DNA from: Polyangia bacterium
GTDB taxonomy: Bacteria > Myxococcota_A > Polyangia > Polyangiales > JAUICN01
DNA length: 64,000 nt
Assembly: GCA_030427835.1 (NCBI GenBank)
Contig: JAUICN010000006.1
Location: 148,086 to 212,085, forward strand
Reading direction: 5' to 3'
Made by a program: the position numbers and the translations under genes. Below, one piece after another: positions 16,570-26,070 of this stretch (position 1 is its first letter; each line of letters begins with the position of its first letter). The notes under the pieces were generated by a model. It was not told the DNA's origin. It worked only from the letters and a program-made list of their open reading frames with translations, and did not search any database.

Positions 16570-18735
16570 TTAGGGTTCCGCAGTACCGGGCGGATCGTTC
16601 AAGCGCATGACGTGATGATAGGTCTCACCCGACATCACCGTAACCTCATGAAAGTGGGTGGGTCGGCTCGAAGCTTGGGCTCCACCGAGCACGTAGGTCC
16701 CCGCCTTGAGCACCCTATTGAAAGGTGAATAGCCTGCAAATTTCCCATCCAACCAAATCTTCCCCCACGGAATGAGCACCACCGAGACTCTCCCGTGTCC
16801 TGCAGCGGGTTTGGGGAGCAGTTCCTGTTCGGCCAGCTTGGCAACCACTTCTGGAGGTAGCTCGTCCAGGGCCGGGTCAGTCCGGGCCAGGTCAGTTCGT
16901 GCCAGGTCAGTGCGTTCTGGGGCTCTGGCGGCAGCAGCTCCATGGTTGGGGCGGGCCGGTGTCACCTGTTCTCCAGTTTTGGCGGCCAGCCCAGGTTCCG
17001 CAGAGGGGGCGCCGGGGGTTTCTTTTTTGGCAGGCGATTCTGCCTGTGCCCGTGACGGATTTTCGACAAGTCGCTCGATGGCAGGGTTTTTCACATCCTG
17101 TAAATCGTTTTGTGTCCCCTCAGGCCTCCCACCGGATCTGGCTCCCGGAGTTGACCTGGCTACGGAGCCCTCGTCACCGTCGCCACAATCCAACACCGGA
17201 AGAAACGTCAGCACAACTGCAACACCCAGGATCGCCGCGCCACCCACTCGGGTTTTCCGTGGAGCCTGGGCCCACCACGACAACAGTGCGCCTTTTCCAC
17301 GTCGCTTTGGTGGGGTTTGGGCGCCCTTCGACAGCGGATCTTCGGTGCCGGGCCCTAGAACCTCTGGGAGAAGCGTTTCTGCGGAGTCCCCCTCTGGCTC
17401 CTCCTCGGGTTCCCCCTCTGGCTCCCCCTCGGGTTCCTCCTCGGGGCCACGAAGCATGTCGGCTGAAGCACCCTCCGGACTCGAGGTATCCTCCACATCG
17501 GAGGCCTGCAGCGCGCTAGGGCGGTTCGCGGAAGTGAGTTCCTGGCGCGATGGATCGGCATCGTCCTCTGAAGAAATCGAGTCGCCGGTTCCCGGTAGGC
17601 GCGTGCGAGTCGCCTGGTCTGCCGCAGCGGCCACCACCTTTGCACCCGTCATCATCCCAGCATTGGCCACCGCGGCTTCTATTGGGTCCTTGCTTGGCTC
17701 ATCTACGTCAGATGGAGCCGTTTCCGTTGCAGCCAATGCAACGGCCTCATCCGATTCCACGGAAGCGGTCCCTCTCACCCCAGACTTCGAAGCATCCCCC
17801 TCTGCGGTTGGGGGAACGGAGCCCGGAGGACGGGCTTCCTTGACCAGGTTTCCCAGCTGGCGCCTCACATTGGATGGCGGGGTAAGCTCAGTCAGGGCGT
17901 CCACCACCTCTGCCGCGTTTTTGGGGCGGTCCGAAGGATCGACGGCGATAAGGCTCTCTACCAGGGAGACCATGTCGGGTGGAAGGCCAGCCATGGCATC
18001 GCCTAATGGCACATGTTGGCCGTCCATCACCCGGCGCATGGTTTCGATTTGGGTAGGCCCGTCAAAGGGACGGTGCCCCACCAACGCCTCATACATCAGC
18101 ACACCCAATGAAAAGAGGTCGCTGCGCCCGTCCACCACCAGCCCCTGGGCCTGTTCAGGAGCCATGTAGGGTACCTTGCCCTTGATAGAATGCGTGGCCG
18201 TGGCGTGCACCGCATTGCGCATGGCCTTAGCGATACCAAAGTCGGTGAGCTTGACTTCCCCCGCGTAGCTAACCAGTACGTTGGAGGGCGAAAGATCCCG
18301 ATGGACCAGCCCAGAATGCTCGTTGCCTAGCCGACACGTATGGGCGTAATCCAGGGCGTAGGCCAAGTCGTTCGCCACCAATGCGACCAGTTTGAGCGGT
18401 AGTCTCCCCCCTTTGGCCTGGCGCAGGAGGGTGCGCATATCCACACCATCCACAAGCTCCAGAGCCATAAAATAGACTCCATTTACCTCCCCAAGCTCAA
18501 TCACCCCCACGATGTGGCCATGGTGCAGGGACGCCGCCAGGCTTGCTTCCTGGGTAAACATTCGGGCGAATTCCGGATCGCTTGCGTAGGCTGGAAGCAC
18601 ACGCTTCAGGCACACCCGCTGCTCAAAGCCAGCGGGACCCCGTCGAATGGCTAGAAATGCTTCTGCCATTCCGCCGACACCCAGGCGCCGAAGCACCTGA
18701 TAGTTGCCGAACTCTGCTTGTTCGGGCGCCCCCAT
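16570..18735 (-). CDS. Membrane Ser/Thr protein kinase with C-terminal PEGA domain
   Basis: The 721-residue protein starts at ATG 18735. A Hanks-type kinase domain comes first (GNYQVLRRLGVGGMAEAFLA, VHRDLSPSNV, DFGIAKA, APEQ). Residues about 280-480 are a disordered acidic linker containing an EGEPEGEPEEEPEG run. One membrane segment (GGAAILGVAVVLTFLPVL) leads to an outer part with an RTDLARTDLARTD repeat and a terminal PEGA-like domain (IPWGKIWLDGKFAGYSPFNRVLKAGTYVL). The layout suggests an outside sensor coupled to a cytoplasmic kinase. It heads the minus-strand envelope cluster. Confidence 0.9.
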   Translation of the reverse strand: MGAPEQAEFGNYQVLRRLGVGGMAEAFLAIRRGPAGFEQRVCLKRVLPAYASDPEFARMFTQEASLAASLHHGHIVGVIELGEVNGVYFMALELVDGVDMRTLLRQAKGGRLPLKLVALVANDLAYALDYAHTCRLGNEHSGLVHRDLSPSNVLVSYAGEVKLTDFGIAKAMRNAVHATATHSIKGKVPYMAPEQAQGLVVDGRSDLFSLGVLMYEALVGHRPFDGPTQIETMRRVMDGQHVPLGDAMAGLPPDMVSLVESLIAVDPSDRPKNAAEVVDALTELTPPSNVRRQLGNLVKEARPPGSVPPTAEGDASKSGVRGTASVESDEAVALAATETAPSDVDEPSKDPIEAAVANAGMMTGAKVVAAAADQATRTRLPGTGDSISSEDDADPSRQELTSANRPSALQASDVEDTSSPEGASADMLRGPEEEPEGEPEGEPEEEPEGDSAETLLPEVLGPGTEDPLSKGAQTPPKRRGKGALLSWWAQAPRKTRVGGAAILGVAVVLTFLPVLDCGDGDEGSVARSTPGARSGGRPEGTQNDLQDVKNPAIERLVENPSRAQAESPAKKETPGAPSAEPGLAAKTGEQVTPARPNHGAAAARAPERTDLARTDLARTDPALDELPPEVVAKLAEQELLPKPAAGHGRVSVVLIPWGKIWLDGKFAGYSPFNRVLKAGTYVLGGAQASSRPTHFHEVTVMSGETYHHVMRLNDPPGTAEP
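16875..16919. repeat. 15-bp x3 tandem repeat in kinase linker
   Basis: Three adjacent 15-bp units, each beginning GGTCAGT, encode the RTDLA repeat of the PEGA kinase. The third copy has diverged. Another block at 17388-17446 is a 24-bp unit (CCCCCTCTGGCTC...) present about 2.4 times and encodes the EGEPEEEP run. Confidence 0.8.
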
Positions 18736-18804
18736 TTGAAGACGTCAGTCTAACACGAGTTGGTTGCTCTGTGGCCGCAAGCGTACGAAGTTCCGCAAGG
18801 AACC

Positions 18805-19461
18805 CTATCGATTGAAGTTCGCCGTCTGGGAACTTACCTGCGGCGACGTGGATTGCAGGTAACGCCTGAGTTCATTAGGAATACGCATCATCCATTCGTG
18901 AACCTGGGGCCGAAGGATTCCTGAAATCACCCCGCCCCCCACATCCGCCATGATTCCATAGGTGATAATCGTCCGACGGTCGTCGTATCGGCGAACGGAA
19001 AAGAACCCCCAGCCGGCACGCAGGTCCGAGGGAGCCTCCGTATCCACCCGAAATTGGGCCGCCCGGCCAAAGCGGTTGTAACTCACGTCCAGCGTGTACC
19101 CAACCACCAACGGGCCCTTCTGGTGTCTCACCTGGATTCGTCGGGTTGTCCGTGTCTCGCGAACGATACGTGCCCTGTGAAGGAACGGAATGAAGTGCCT
19201 ATATTCCCGCGTGTTCATCACCGTGCTCCACACCACTTCCGGTGAAGCATCCATCAGTTGAAACGATGTTCCGCCCACAAGGTGCAGGGGCCCACGGCGT
19301 TCCTGCCGCTGGCGCACAACAAGCTCACCGCGTTCTAGTTTAACGCGCTCTGCCGCCGAAAAATCGTCCTTGGCCTGGGCGTGGCTCGAACCCACCAAGA
19401 GAAAAAGTAGACCGTGCAACCACGCAACACATCCGATCCCTGTCATTGTTGTTCGCAACAT
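18805..19461 (-). CDS. Exported SRPBCC/START-like lipid-binding fold protein
   Basis: The 218-residue protein has an N-terminal signal peptide (CVAWLHGLLFLLVGSSHAQA) and then an SRPBCC-type domain of the polyketide-cyclase/START kind. The segment FQLMDASPEVVWSTVMNTREYRHFIPFLHRARIV is the typical opening of this fold, and the final helix (VHEWMMRIPNELRRYLQS) matches its end. Such domains form a hydrophobic pocket. The ligand is unknown. It lies 69 bp from the kinase downstream on the same strand and is divergent from the AgmX-like gene. Confidence 0.8.
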   Translation of the reverse strand: MLRTTMTGIGCVAWLHGLLFLLVGSSHAQAKDDFSAAERVKLERGELVVRQRQERRGPLHLVGGTSFQLMDASPEVVWSTVMNTREYRHFIPFLHRARIVRETRTTRRIQVRHQKGPLVVGYTLDVSYNRFGRAAQFRVDTEAPSDLRAGWGFFSVRRYDDRRTIITYGIMADVGGGVISGILRPQVHEWMMRIPNELRRYLQSTSPQVSSQTANFNR

Positions 19462-19597
19462 AACCTACCAAACCAGTCTGACGCCCAAGGCGCTCGAGCG
19501 ATTCAGTGTGTCATTGAGCTGCCCGGTCATACAAGACTTTGAAGACTTCCCTGACGTACACTATGGTCGCAGACCTTACAGAACTTAGGACTTCACC

Positions 19598-20179
19598 ATG
19601 ATCGATTCCATGCCCCCCCCATCTTCCAGCCCCAACGCCAAATACATCCTTGTGGGGCTTCTATTGATCGCTGGCGCACTGGCGGTGGTATTCGGTACCT
19701 GTCGCGATACCCAAGAAGAAGAGCCCAAGGTCGAAGAGCAGGCGTCGGCGCCCAATAACATCGAACGATCCACCTCCCTTGGAAGCAACACCCTGAACCT
19801 TGCCGAGGTAGAGGAAAAAGCTCCCGCACCGGAGCCTGCTGCACCAAAACGGAGGGCGCGGCGTGCAAGTACGGAATGGGACTGTGAAGGTGAGTTGGCG
19901 GCCTCTGCAGCACTTGGGGTGATCAATGCCAACCGCTCGGCGGTTCGATCCTGCTACGAACGACGCCTCAAGAACGACAACTACCTCCAAGGGAGCGTAA
20001 ACGTAAAGCTAAAGATCAGTCCCACTGGATCCGTGGAAGCCGTCCACCTAAGTGGCACTCTCAGGGACAGGACAGTCTACAGCTGCATTCGTAAGCAGGC
20101 GCAGGCCTGGAACTTCCCTGCACCCCAAGCGGGTTGTGCTGTCATCAGCGCTCCATTCAACTTCACCCCCGCCGGGTAA
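19598..20179 (+). CDS. AgmX/PglI C-terminal domain protein (TonB-like), membrane-anchored
   Basis: The 193-residue protein has one N-terminal membrane segment (YILVGLLLIAGALAVVFGTC), a charged Pro/Glu linker, and a C-terminal domain starting at AALGVINANRSAVRSCYERRL. The pattern VRSCYERRL...GSVNVKLKISPTGSVEAV...CIRKQAQAWNFPAP is diagnostic for the AgmX/PglI C-terminal domain seen in myxobacterial gliding and energy-transducing proteins. Two cysteines are conserved in the fold. No ExbB/ExbD-like genes are nearby, so its energising partner is not evident. Confidence 0.85.
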   Translation: MIDSMPPPSSSPNAKYILVGLLLIAGALAVVFGTCRDTQEEEPKVEEQASAPNNIERSTSLGSNTLNLAEVEEKAPAPEPAAPKRRARRASTEWDCEGELAASAALGVINANRSAVRSCYERRLKNDNYLQGSVNVKLKISPTGSVEAVHLSGTLRDRTVYSCIRKQAQAWNFPAPQAGCAVISAPFNFTPAG

Positions 20180-20203
20180 GTACCCTGCAGCCATTCTCAC
20201 GCA

Positions 20204-22426
20204 CTACGTGCGTCGCACGTCCAGTACGCCGTCTAGGCGGCTGATTTGCCGAACAATGGATCGTAGTTTGGCGGCATCCTCCACGCGGAACTGAAAAATG
20301 TTTTCGGCCCGTTCTTGATCCAGGCTACGGCAGGTGGCTTCGTTGATGTTGACCCCTGCCTCCGTAAGCGCTGCTGAAACATCGGACAGCACCCCGGGCT
20401 GATCGTTGGTTTCGACCCTTAAACTCACTGGAAGTTTGAGCTTTGCGCTCGCACCCCAGCTCGCCTCCACACGGCGCTGGGGGTCCAGTTCCATGGCACG
20501 GGGGCAGGCACGGCGATGAATGGTGACACCGCGTCCACGGGTAATCCATCCAGTAATCGGATCCCCTGGGAGGGGATTGCAGCACTTGCCGTACCGTACG
20601 AGAACGTTGTCGATCCCCTCGAGCAGGATGCCGGCGCTGTCCTTACCCGTCACCCGACGTACCGTCCGTTCCAACAGGCTGGGGCGCACATCCGAAGAAG
20701 GAGGGTTCTTGCTACTCTTTTCGTGAATCCAATCACATACCTGACGAGGTGCGATTTTTCCGTAACCTACCTTTGAAAGAAGCTCCTCGTGATCATTGGC
20801 GCGAAACTGAGCGTGTAACTCGTCCGCCAATTTCCCCTTGAAATACTTGGCATAGGAGAACCCTCCGCGGTGCATCTCCCGTTCGAGCAGTTCCTTCCCC
20901 ATTTGAATGCTGCGTTGTCGTTCCTCCCGACGAAGATAGGTCCGAATGCGTGCACGTGCGCGCCCGGTAACCACAAAGTCCAACCAGGACTTGTTGGGGA
21001 TCTGTGTGTTGCTGGTGAGGATCTCCACCACGTCCCCGTTTCGCAGTTTGTACCGAAGGGGAACGATGCTTCCGTTGACGTGTGCGCCAACGCAGTGCAG
21101 CCCCACCTCAGAATGAACCTCAAATGCAAAATCCACAGGAGTTGCGCCCCTGGGAAAGGTTTTGACGTCACCCCGCGGCGTGAACACGTAGACCTCGTCT
21201 GAAAACAGGTCGACCTTGACGCTATCTAGAAACTCAGCGGGGTCAGAAACATCCCGCTGAAACTCCATGAGTTGTCGCAACCACGAGAAACGTTCCGCAT
21301 CCTTGCGGTCCAAGCCTCCGGACTGCTCCTTATACTTCCAATGGGCTGCAATTCCCTGTTCTGCTGTCCCATGCATGGCGTGGGTACGTATTTGCACTTC
21401 GATGCGGCGATGCCCGGGCCCAATCAGCGTCGTGTGAAGGGACTGGTACATGTTCGGTTTTGGCAAGGCCACGAAATCCTTGAATCGGCCCGGCACTGGG
21501 GTCCATCGGGCGTGCACCACACCCAAAGCCGCATAACAATCCGCCACACTGTGGGTCAGTATCCGAAATGCCACAAAGTCGTGAATCTGATCGAAGTCCA
21601 CGTTTTGACGCTGCATCTTCCGATGAATGGAATACAGATGTTTCATGCGCCCGGTGACGTCCACCTGTAGGCCTTCGCCATGCAGCGCTTTTCGAAGCTC
21701 TTCGGAGACCTCGGCGATGTACCGATCCCCGTCCTTGGAAACCCGAGATACGTTTTCAGAGATATCTCGGTGAGGTTCTGGCGAGAGATACTGAAAGCTT
21801 AGGTCTTCCAATTCGCCCTTGAGCCACTGGATCCCGAGCCTTCCTGCCAATGGCGCATAGATCTCGAGGGTTTCGCCGGCGATGCGCTCCTGGGAGTCGG
21901 GTTTCATGTGTTGAAGCGTTCGCATGTTGTCCAGACGATCCGCCAGCTTCACCAGCAGCACGCGAATATCCCGCGCCATGGCGACCAACATTTTCCGAAA
22001 GCTCTCTGCCTGCTGATCCTCCTTGCAGGCAAAGTTCACCCGACCGAGTTTGGTAACCCCAGAAACCAGGAAGGCCACTTCCTCACCGAACAGATCCTGC
22101 AACTCCTTTTCGGTCACCTGAGTGTCTTCGATCACGTCGTGCAGTAGGGCGGCGCACACGCTTGCGGTATCGAGCCGCATGTCTGCGATAATCCCCGCTA
22201 CACTTGCGGGGTGAATAAAATAGGGGTCTCCGGATTTCCGGCGTTGCCCATCGTGCATTTTCTCAGCAAAAGCAAATGCCTTGCGAATCAAAGAAGCGTC
22301 GACTCCCTTGTGGTATTGCTCGACCTTACCAACGAGATTCAGGATCCCCTGGTTTCCAATCACGTCCCCCGAAGGCGGGGGGACACGCAATGCAGTTTGG
22401 CCCATACCCTGCTTGAAAAATAACAC
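20204..22426 (-). CDS. rel: Bifunctional (p)ppGpp synthetase/hydrolase (RelA/SpoT homologue)
   Basis: This enzyme makes and degrades the stringent-response alarmone. The 740-residue protein has the full long-RSH order. The HD hydrolase carries ALLHDVIEDT, with the catalytic HD and ED present. The synthetase domain has HDFVAFRILT and GRFKDFVALPKPNMYQSLHT; the RFKD (RxKD) motif matches bifunctional enzymes rather than RelA's ExDD. TGS (VYVFTPRGDVKTFPRGATPVDFAFEVH), a zinc-finger-like region (CCNPLPGDPITG) and a C-terminal ACT domain follow. GTG 22426 and ATG 22405 are both possible starts, and neither has a well-spaced ribosome site. It is divergent from the next gene with only 44 bp between. 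Confidence 0.95.
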   Translation of the reverse strand: MLFFKQGMGQTALRVPPPSGDVIGNQGILNLVGKVEQYHKGVDASLIRKAFAFAEKMHDGQRRKSGDPYFIHPASVAGIIADMRLDTASVCAALLHDVIEDTQVTEKELQDLFGEEVAFLVSGVTKLGRVNFACKEDQQAESFRKMLVAMARDIRVLLVKLADRLDNMRTLQHMKPDSQERIAGETLEIYAPLAGRLGIQWLKGELEDLSFQYLSPEPHRDISENVSRVSKDGDRYIAEVSEELRKALHGEGLQVDVTGRMKHLYSIHRKMQRQNVDFDQIHDFVAFRILTHSVADCYAALGVVHARWTPVPGRFKDFVALPKPNMYQSLHTTLIGPGHRRIEVQIRTHAMHGTAEQGIAAHWKYKEQSGGLDRKDAERFSWLRQLMEFQRDVSDPAEFLDSVKVDLFSDEVYVFTPRGDVKTFPRGATPVDFAFEVHSEVGLHCVGAHVNGSIVPLRYKLRNGDVVEILTSNTQIPNKSWLDFVVTGRARARIRTYLRREERQRSIQMGKELLEREMHRGGFSYAKYFKGKLADELHAQFRANDHEELLSKVGYGKIAPRQVCDWIHEKSSKNPPSSDVRPSLLERTVRRVTGKDSAGILLEGIDNVLVRYGKCCNPLPGDPITGWITRGRGVTIHRRACPRAMELDPQRRVEASWGASAKLKLPVSLRVETNDQPGVLSDVSAALTEAGVNINEATCRSLDQERAENIFQFRVEDAAKLRSIVRQISRLDGVLDVRRT

Positions 22427-22470
22427 TCACCTCAAAGTGCGACAAGCAACGCACTGCGACAAAACGTTCC

Positions 22471-23013
22471 ATGACCGAGCCAGAAACTCCCCAAAAGGCA
22501 CTTCCGCCCACAGAAATGCCACGTTCCAGACGAGGGCGTTGGGTCTGGGTAATTGGTGTTCTTGTGGCCTCGATACCTTTTTTGGGCACGTTCCCCACCG
22601 AAATCATCCTGGGTATCCCGACCCACGCAGACCGGGGGTGCCTTCGGTCCCTTACCCTGGAACTGCGCTCCGAGGGACAGACCTACGCCCGTACAACCTG
22701 GAATTGGATCACTCCCTCCCCATCCCGCACCAGCGAAAGGCCAGCGGGTGAGAGGTCTCCGAGCGAGCTGAGTTACCGGGTTGAACTACCTCCGGGAGAG
22801 TACCAAGTGAATCTTCAGCTTTTTTCGGTGATTCCACCCGGGGCTCACACATCGGGACAGGTGCCCGTTACCCGAACTGGGGAGTTCAAAAAACGCAACG
22901 TCCTCAGTTCATGGATCACAACGGGCCACACCACCCGCCAACTCCTTCGAATGGACCCCGAAACCCAGCTGCACTGCGCCACAACGGTTGCCAAAGCCCC
23001 CGCAAACCAGTAG
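22471..23013 (+). CDS. Hypothetical protein with one N-terminal membrane segment
   Basis: The 180-residue product has a basic N-terminus (PRSRRGRWVWVIGVLVASIPFLGTF) and one membrane segment at about residues 24-44, leaving an outside domain of about 135 residues. That domain looks beta-rich and contains a VELPPGEYQVNLQLF stretch like carbohydrate- or PEGA-type sandwiches. I do not recognise a family. It ends 12 bp before the glycosyltransferase gene, so the two are probably one operon and may act together in envelope modification. Confidence 0.6.
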   Translation: MTEPETPQKALPPTEMPRSRRGRWVWVIGVLVASIPFLGTFPTEIILGIPTHADRGCLRSLTLELRSEGQTYARTTWNWITPSPSRTSERPAGERSPSELSYRVELPPGEYQVNLQLFSVIPPGAHTSGQVPVTRTGEFKKRNVLSSWITTGHTTRQLLRMDPETQLHCATTVAKAPANQ

Positions 23014-23025
23014 TCCCGCTGCTGC

Positions 23026-25776
23026 ATGACTGACCATCCAGAGCCTTCCCCCACATCAGGCCAGCACCCAACGGTGGGGTTCTCACGTGCCCGTGTGCCT
23101 GGTGGCATCCTCCTGTTGCTCGGAGGGCTGCTTGCGATGGTGTTGCTCACCTCCAACGATCGCCAGTTGCTCCACGGGCCCTTGTGGGGCGCCATGGCGC
23201 TTTGTGTGGCTCTTGTGGGTCTGTTGTCGGCCACTGGATTGGTGCGCTGGCGCCCACGCCACCAGGGCTTGGAACATCAGAACACCCTGTCCCCGAACAC
23301 CCCACTGCAGGCCACCGGATCGTGGTGGACCCGCCCCGGAGTGCTTGGTGTTGGGGCCGTACTTGTGGTTCTCCTCATGACTCCGGTGGTTGGCATGCAA
23401 GCGCTCCCCTGGGTGCTCTTCGCGGCGCTGCTTCTACTTTTTCCTGCGGTGTTGAGCCGTCCAGGGCTGTTTGTAACGTGGGTCACGGCCCTGATCTACC
23501 TGCCCACCCTGGGTGCCTATGGCCTCTGGGATCCCTGGGAGACCCACTACGGCGAGGTCGCGCGGGAGATCCTGGGTCGCGACGATTGGATCAGCCTTTG
23601 GTGGGCCCAGGACGGTTGGTTCTGGTCCAAACCCATCCTGATTTTTTGGATCGAAGCGCTCACGGTCGGGGCGTTGGGCCTACCTTTTCAGCCGGACGTA
23701 TTCCCCGAGCATATCGAATGGGCCGTACGGCTCCCCATCGTATTGCTCAGCATGGGGGCTACGGCGGCCACCTACCAGGCGTTGCGGGATGCCTTTTCAA
23801 CACGCGCGGGTGTCTACGGGGCCCTTGCCGTGGCTACCGCCCCCCATTTCCTATTGTTGGGCCACCAAGCCATCACAGATATGCCCTTTGTGGCTTGCAT
23901 GACCATTGCCATTTGCGCCTGGATACGCAGCATGGTGCGGCCCGCGGGCGAGCAGGATGAATTGCGCACCTGGGGCCCCTTGCAGATCAACCGACGTGCG
24001 GGCGTGGTGGCACTGCTCTTTGCCGTGGTGGCGCCCCAGGCGGTGTACTGGATTTCCCGCAATCTCCTGTGGACTCGCCCGTTCCGTCTCGCGTTCCGTT
24101 GGGATACCTACCTTATGGGATCGGCTGGCAACCACGGCGTTCCTGGAAATGCAGCACACCAGCAAGTGCAATCCGTGTTCCATTCCATGGCGGCACAACC
24201 CGCATTTCAGGGGCTGTTGTTGGGCGTTGCCCTGGCCGGGCTGCTGTGGGTCGTCATTCGGCAAACCCAAGTCCGCGCCCTGTTCATGTACGTGTTCTAC
24301 ATTTTCTGTGGTCTTGCATTTCTGGGCAAGGGCATCCCAGGTTTTGCCCTTCCTGGGCTCATCGCCCTATTGTTTCTCGTGGGTACCGGGCGTTGGTCCA
24401 TGCTGTTGAGTGGCCAACTCAAAGTGGGCACCGGAATCGGCTTGCTCTGCACGGTGGGCCTTCCCTGGTACGTAGCCATGTACACCCGCCACGGGGTTGG
24501 GTTCACAGATCGCCTCTTTGTGCACGATCACATCAACCGCCTGGCTTCGGGCGTACACGGTGACAAGGGCGACGTCCAGTACCTGGTGGAACAACTGGGT
24601 TTTGGAATGTTCCCGTGGATAGGATTGCTGCCCGCCGGGCTCATGCTTTGGCGTGCCTGGTTACCGCCCCAAGGGGGTACCTCTTCTGTGGCGGACTCCA
24701 CCCCCACGGACCCCACGCGGGCCGTTCCCCCCACAGACATTCTCAAGCTCATTACGATCTGGTGCCTCGCTGCCTTTGTGTTGTTCAGCGCCATGATTAC
24801 CAAATTCCACCACTACATCTTTCCCATGGTCCCTGCTGGAGCCATGCTCTGTGGGCTCCTGCTGGAGCGCTTCCACACCAAAGCGATCGGCCCCAGGGAG
24901 CTAGTTGCCATCATGGTGGGCGTTGGCCTTTGTGTCCTCGGTATGGCCCTTGGCTGGGGAGACATCCGTGGTGTTGTGCCCGCTGGGGTGTTGGGTGACG
25001 ATTGGGTGCTGCAACAGGCCTCTCCCCTGTGGGTTTCCTTGGGAACCTTTGGATTGGGAGTTGCGGCTCTTGTGTACGCCGCCCGGTCTTCCACGGGTTC
25101 AGTCCCAGCTCCCCTGGAAGGTTCAAACACAGGAACCAGTGCCATGGGTGCACAACAGCTGATTGCCATGGTGGCGGCAACGGGTTTGCTTGCCTTCGTG
25201 GGTCGAGATCTCAGCTGGGCCACGGATGCGAGACCCCACGGGTTTGAGCGTTTCATCCAGCTTTTTATCTACAAGTACGAGCGACCCTGGCCCCCTCATC
25301 TGGACTATCGCCCTATTCTGACGGGGTTTGCGGTAGTAGCGGGCCTCATCACATGTGCGGGTTGGTGGTCCCGGGTTCGCCCCTTGGTAGCGCCTGCCTT
25401 CCTTTCACTGGCCATTCTGATCTCGGGGTGGATCATGTACGTTTACATCCCCGACGTTTCGCCCCACTGGAGCCAAAAAGAGTTGGTCTCGCGGTATTAC
25501 CAGCTCCGCCAGGATCCCACCGAGCCCCTGGTGGCCTACCAAATGAACTGGAAGGGGGAGAATTTCTATACCGGAAACCACGTCGCAGCCTTCGCGACCT
25601 TGGACAACACCCGAATCAAAAACTGGATGGAAGTACACACAGGCTCGAGGGTATTTTTTGTTCTAGAGCACCATCGTTTGTCCGGGCTGCGGCAGCTTCT
25701 CGGCAAACGGTTTGTGCGAGAAGTCACCACAAAACGCGACAACAACCACTTTTTGCTTGTGGAAGCGAAGCTGTAG
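23026..25776 (+). CDS. ArnT-like family 39 (PMT) glycosyltransferase, multi-spanning
   Basis: This is a large (916 aa) integral membrane protein with at least a dozen hydrophobic segments. Just after the first block of membrane helices it carries WDPWETHYGEVAREIL, corresponding to the acidic first periplasmic loop of ArnT/PMT enzymes that use polyprenyl-phosphate sugars. The WFWSKPILIFWI and MPFVACMTIAI segments fit the same family. A C-terminal soluble part (from about residue 835) ends the protein. It is longer than ArnT (about 550) owing to extra helices at both ends. The sugar and acceptor are unknown. Confidence 0.82.
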   Translation: MTDHPEPSPTSGQHPTVGFSRARVPGGILLLLGGLLAMVLLTSNDRQLLHGPLWGAMALCVALVGLLSATGLVRWRPRHQGLEHQNTLSPNTPLQATGSWWTRPGVLGVGAVLVVLLMTPVVGMQALPWVLFAALLLLFPAVLSRPGLFVTWVTALIYLPTLGAYGLWDPWETHYGEVAREILGRDDWISLWWAQDGWFWSKPILIFWIEALTVGALGLPFQPDVFPEHIEWAVRLPIVLLSMGATAATYQALRDAFSTRAGVYGALAVATAPHFLLLGHQAITDMPFVACMTIAICAWIRSMVRPAGEQDELRTWGPLQINRRAGVVALLFAVVAPQAVYWISRNLLWTRPFRLAFRWDTYLMGSAGNHGVPGNAAHQQVQSVFHSMAAQPAFQGLLLGVALAGLLWVVIRQTQVRALFMYVFYIFCGLAFLGKGIPGFALPGLIALLFLVGTGRWSMLLSGQLKVGTGIGLLCTVGLPWYVAMYTRHGVGFTDRLFVHDHINRLASGVHGDKGDVQYLVEQLGFGMFPWIGLLPAGLMLWRAWLPPQGGTSSVADSTPTDPTRAVPPTDILKLITIWCLAAFVLFSAMITKFHHYIFPMVPAGAMLCGLLLERFHTKAIGPRELVAIMVGVGLCVLGMALGWGDIRGVVPAGVLGDDWVLQQASPLWVSLGTFGLGVAALVYAARSSTGSVPAPLEGSNTGTSAMGAQQLIAMVAATGLLAFVGRDLSWATDARPHGFERFIQLFIYKYERPWPPHLDYRPILTGFAVVAGLITCAGWWSRVRPLVAPAFLSLAILISGWIMYVYIPDVSPHWSQKELVSRYYQLRQDPTEPLVAYQMNWKGENFYTGNHVAAFATLDNTRIKNWMEVHTGSRVFFVLEHHRLSGLRQLLGKRFVREVTTKRDNNHFLLVEAKL

Positions 25777-26070
25777 AAGGGGGTTCCCAATCAGGGATCG
25801 CATATTTTTCGAACGCATCGCGTCAATTTCAGGATATTCAAACCGTAGTAATTCCGGGAAGTTGCGTCGATTCCCTGGACTCTGGCCCCGAAATTGCTAG
25901 ATCGCTTAGGCCCCCCCGGGCTCCACATAGTCTCACCAACTAGACCCCCGGTTCCCGTTCCAACGTACGTGAGCTGGAGGTTGTTCCAGAACCAGTACTG
26001 GAGTTGTGGAGGTCTTGCCTAGCCTATTTGCTGACCTGCTCCCCTTGCCTACTGTTCCGCTGTTTTCAGC
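25777..26070. other. 294-bp intergenic region upstream of TPR gene
   Basis: No ORF with protein character is seen between the glycosyltransferase and the TPR gene. A C-run (GGCCCCCCCGGGC) near 25910 and a CTGGAGG...CCAG dyad near 25974 are the only visible structure. It presumably holds the TPR gene promoter. Confidence 0.4.

Noticed and set aside
16772-18169. 465-aa plus-strand ORF antisense to the PEGA kinase
   Set aside because: Ser/Pro/Ala-rich low complexity without domains; the opposite strand carries a complete kinase with all motifs.
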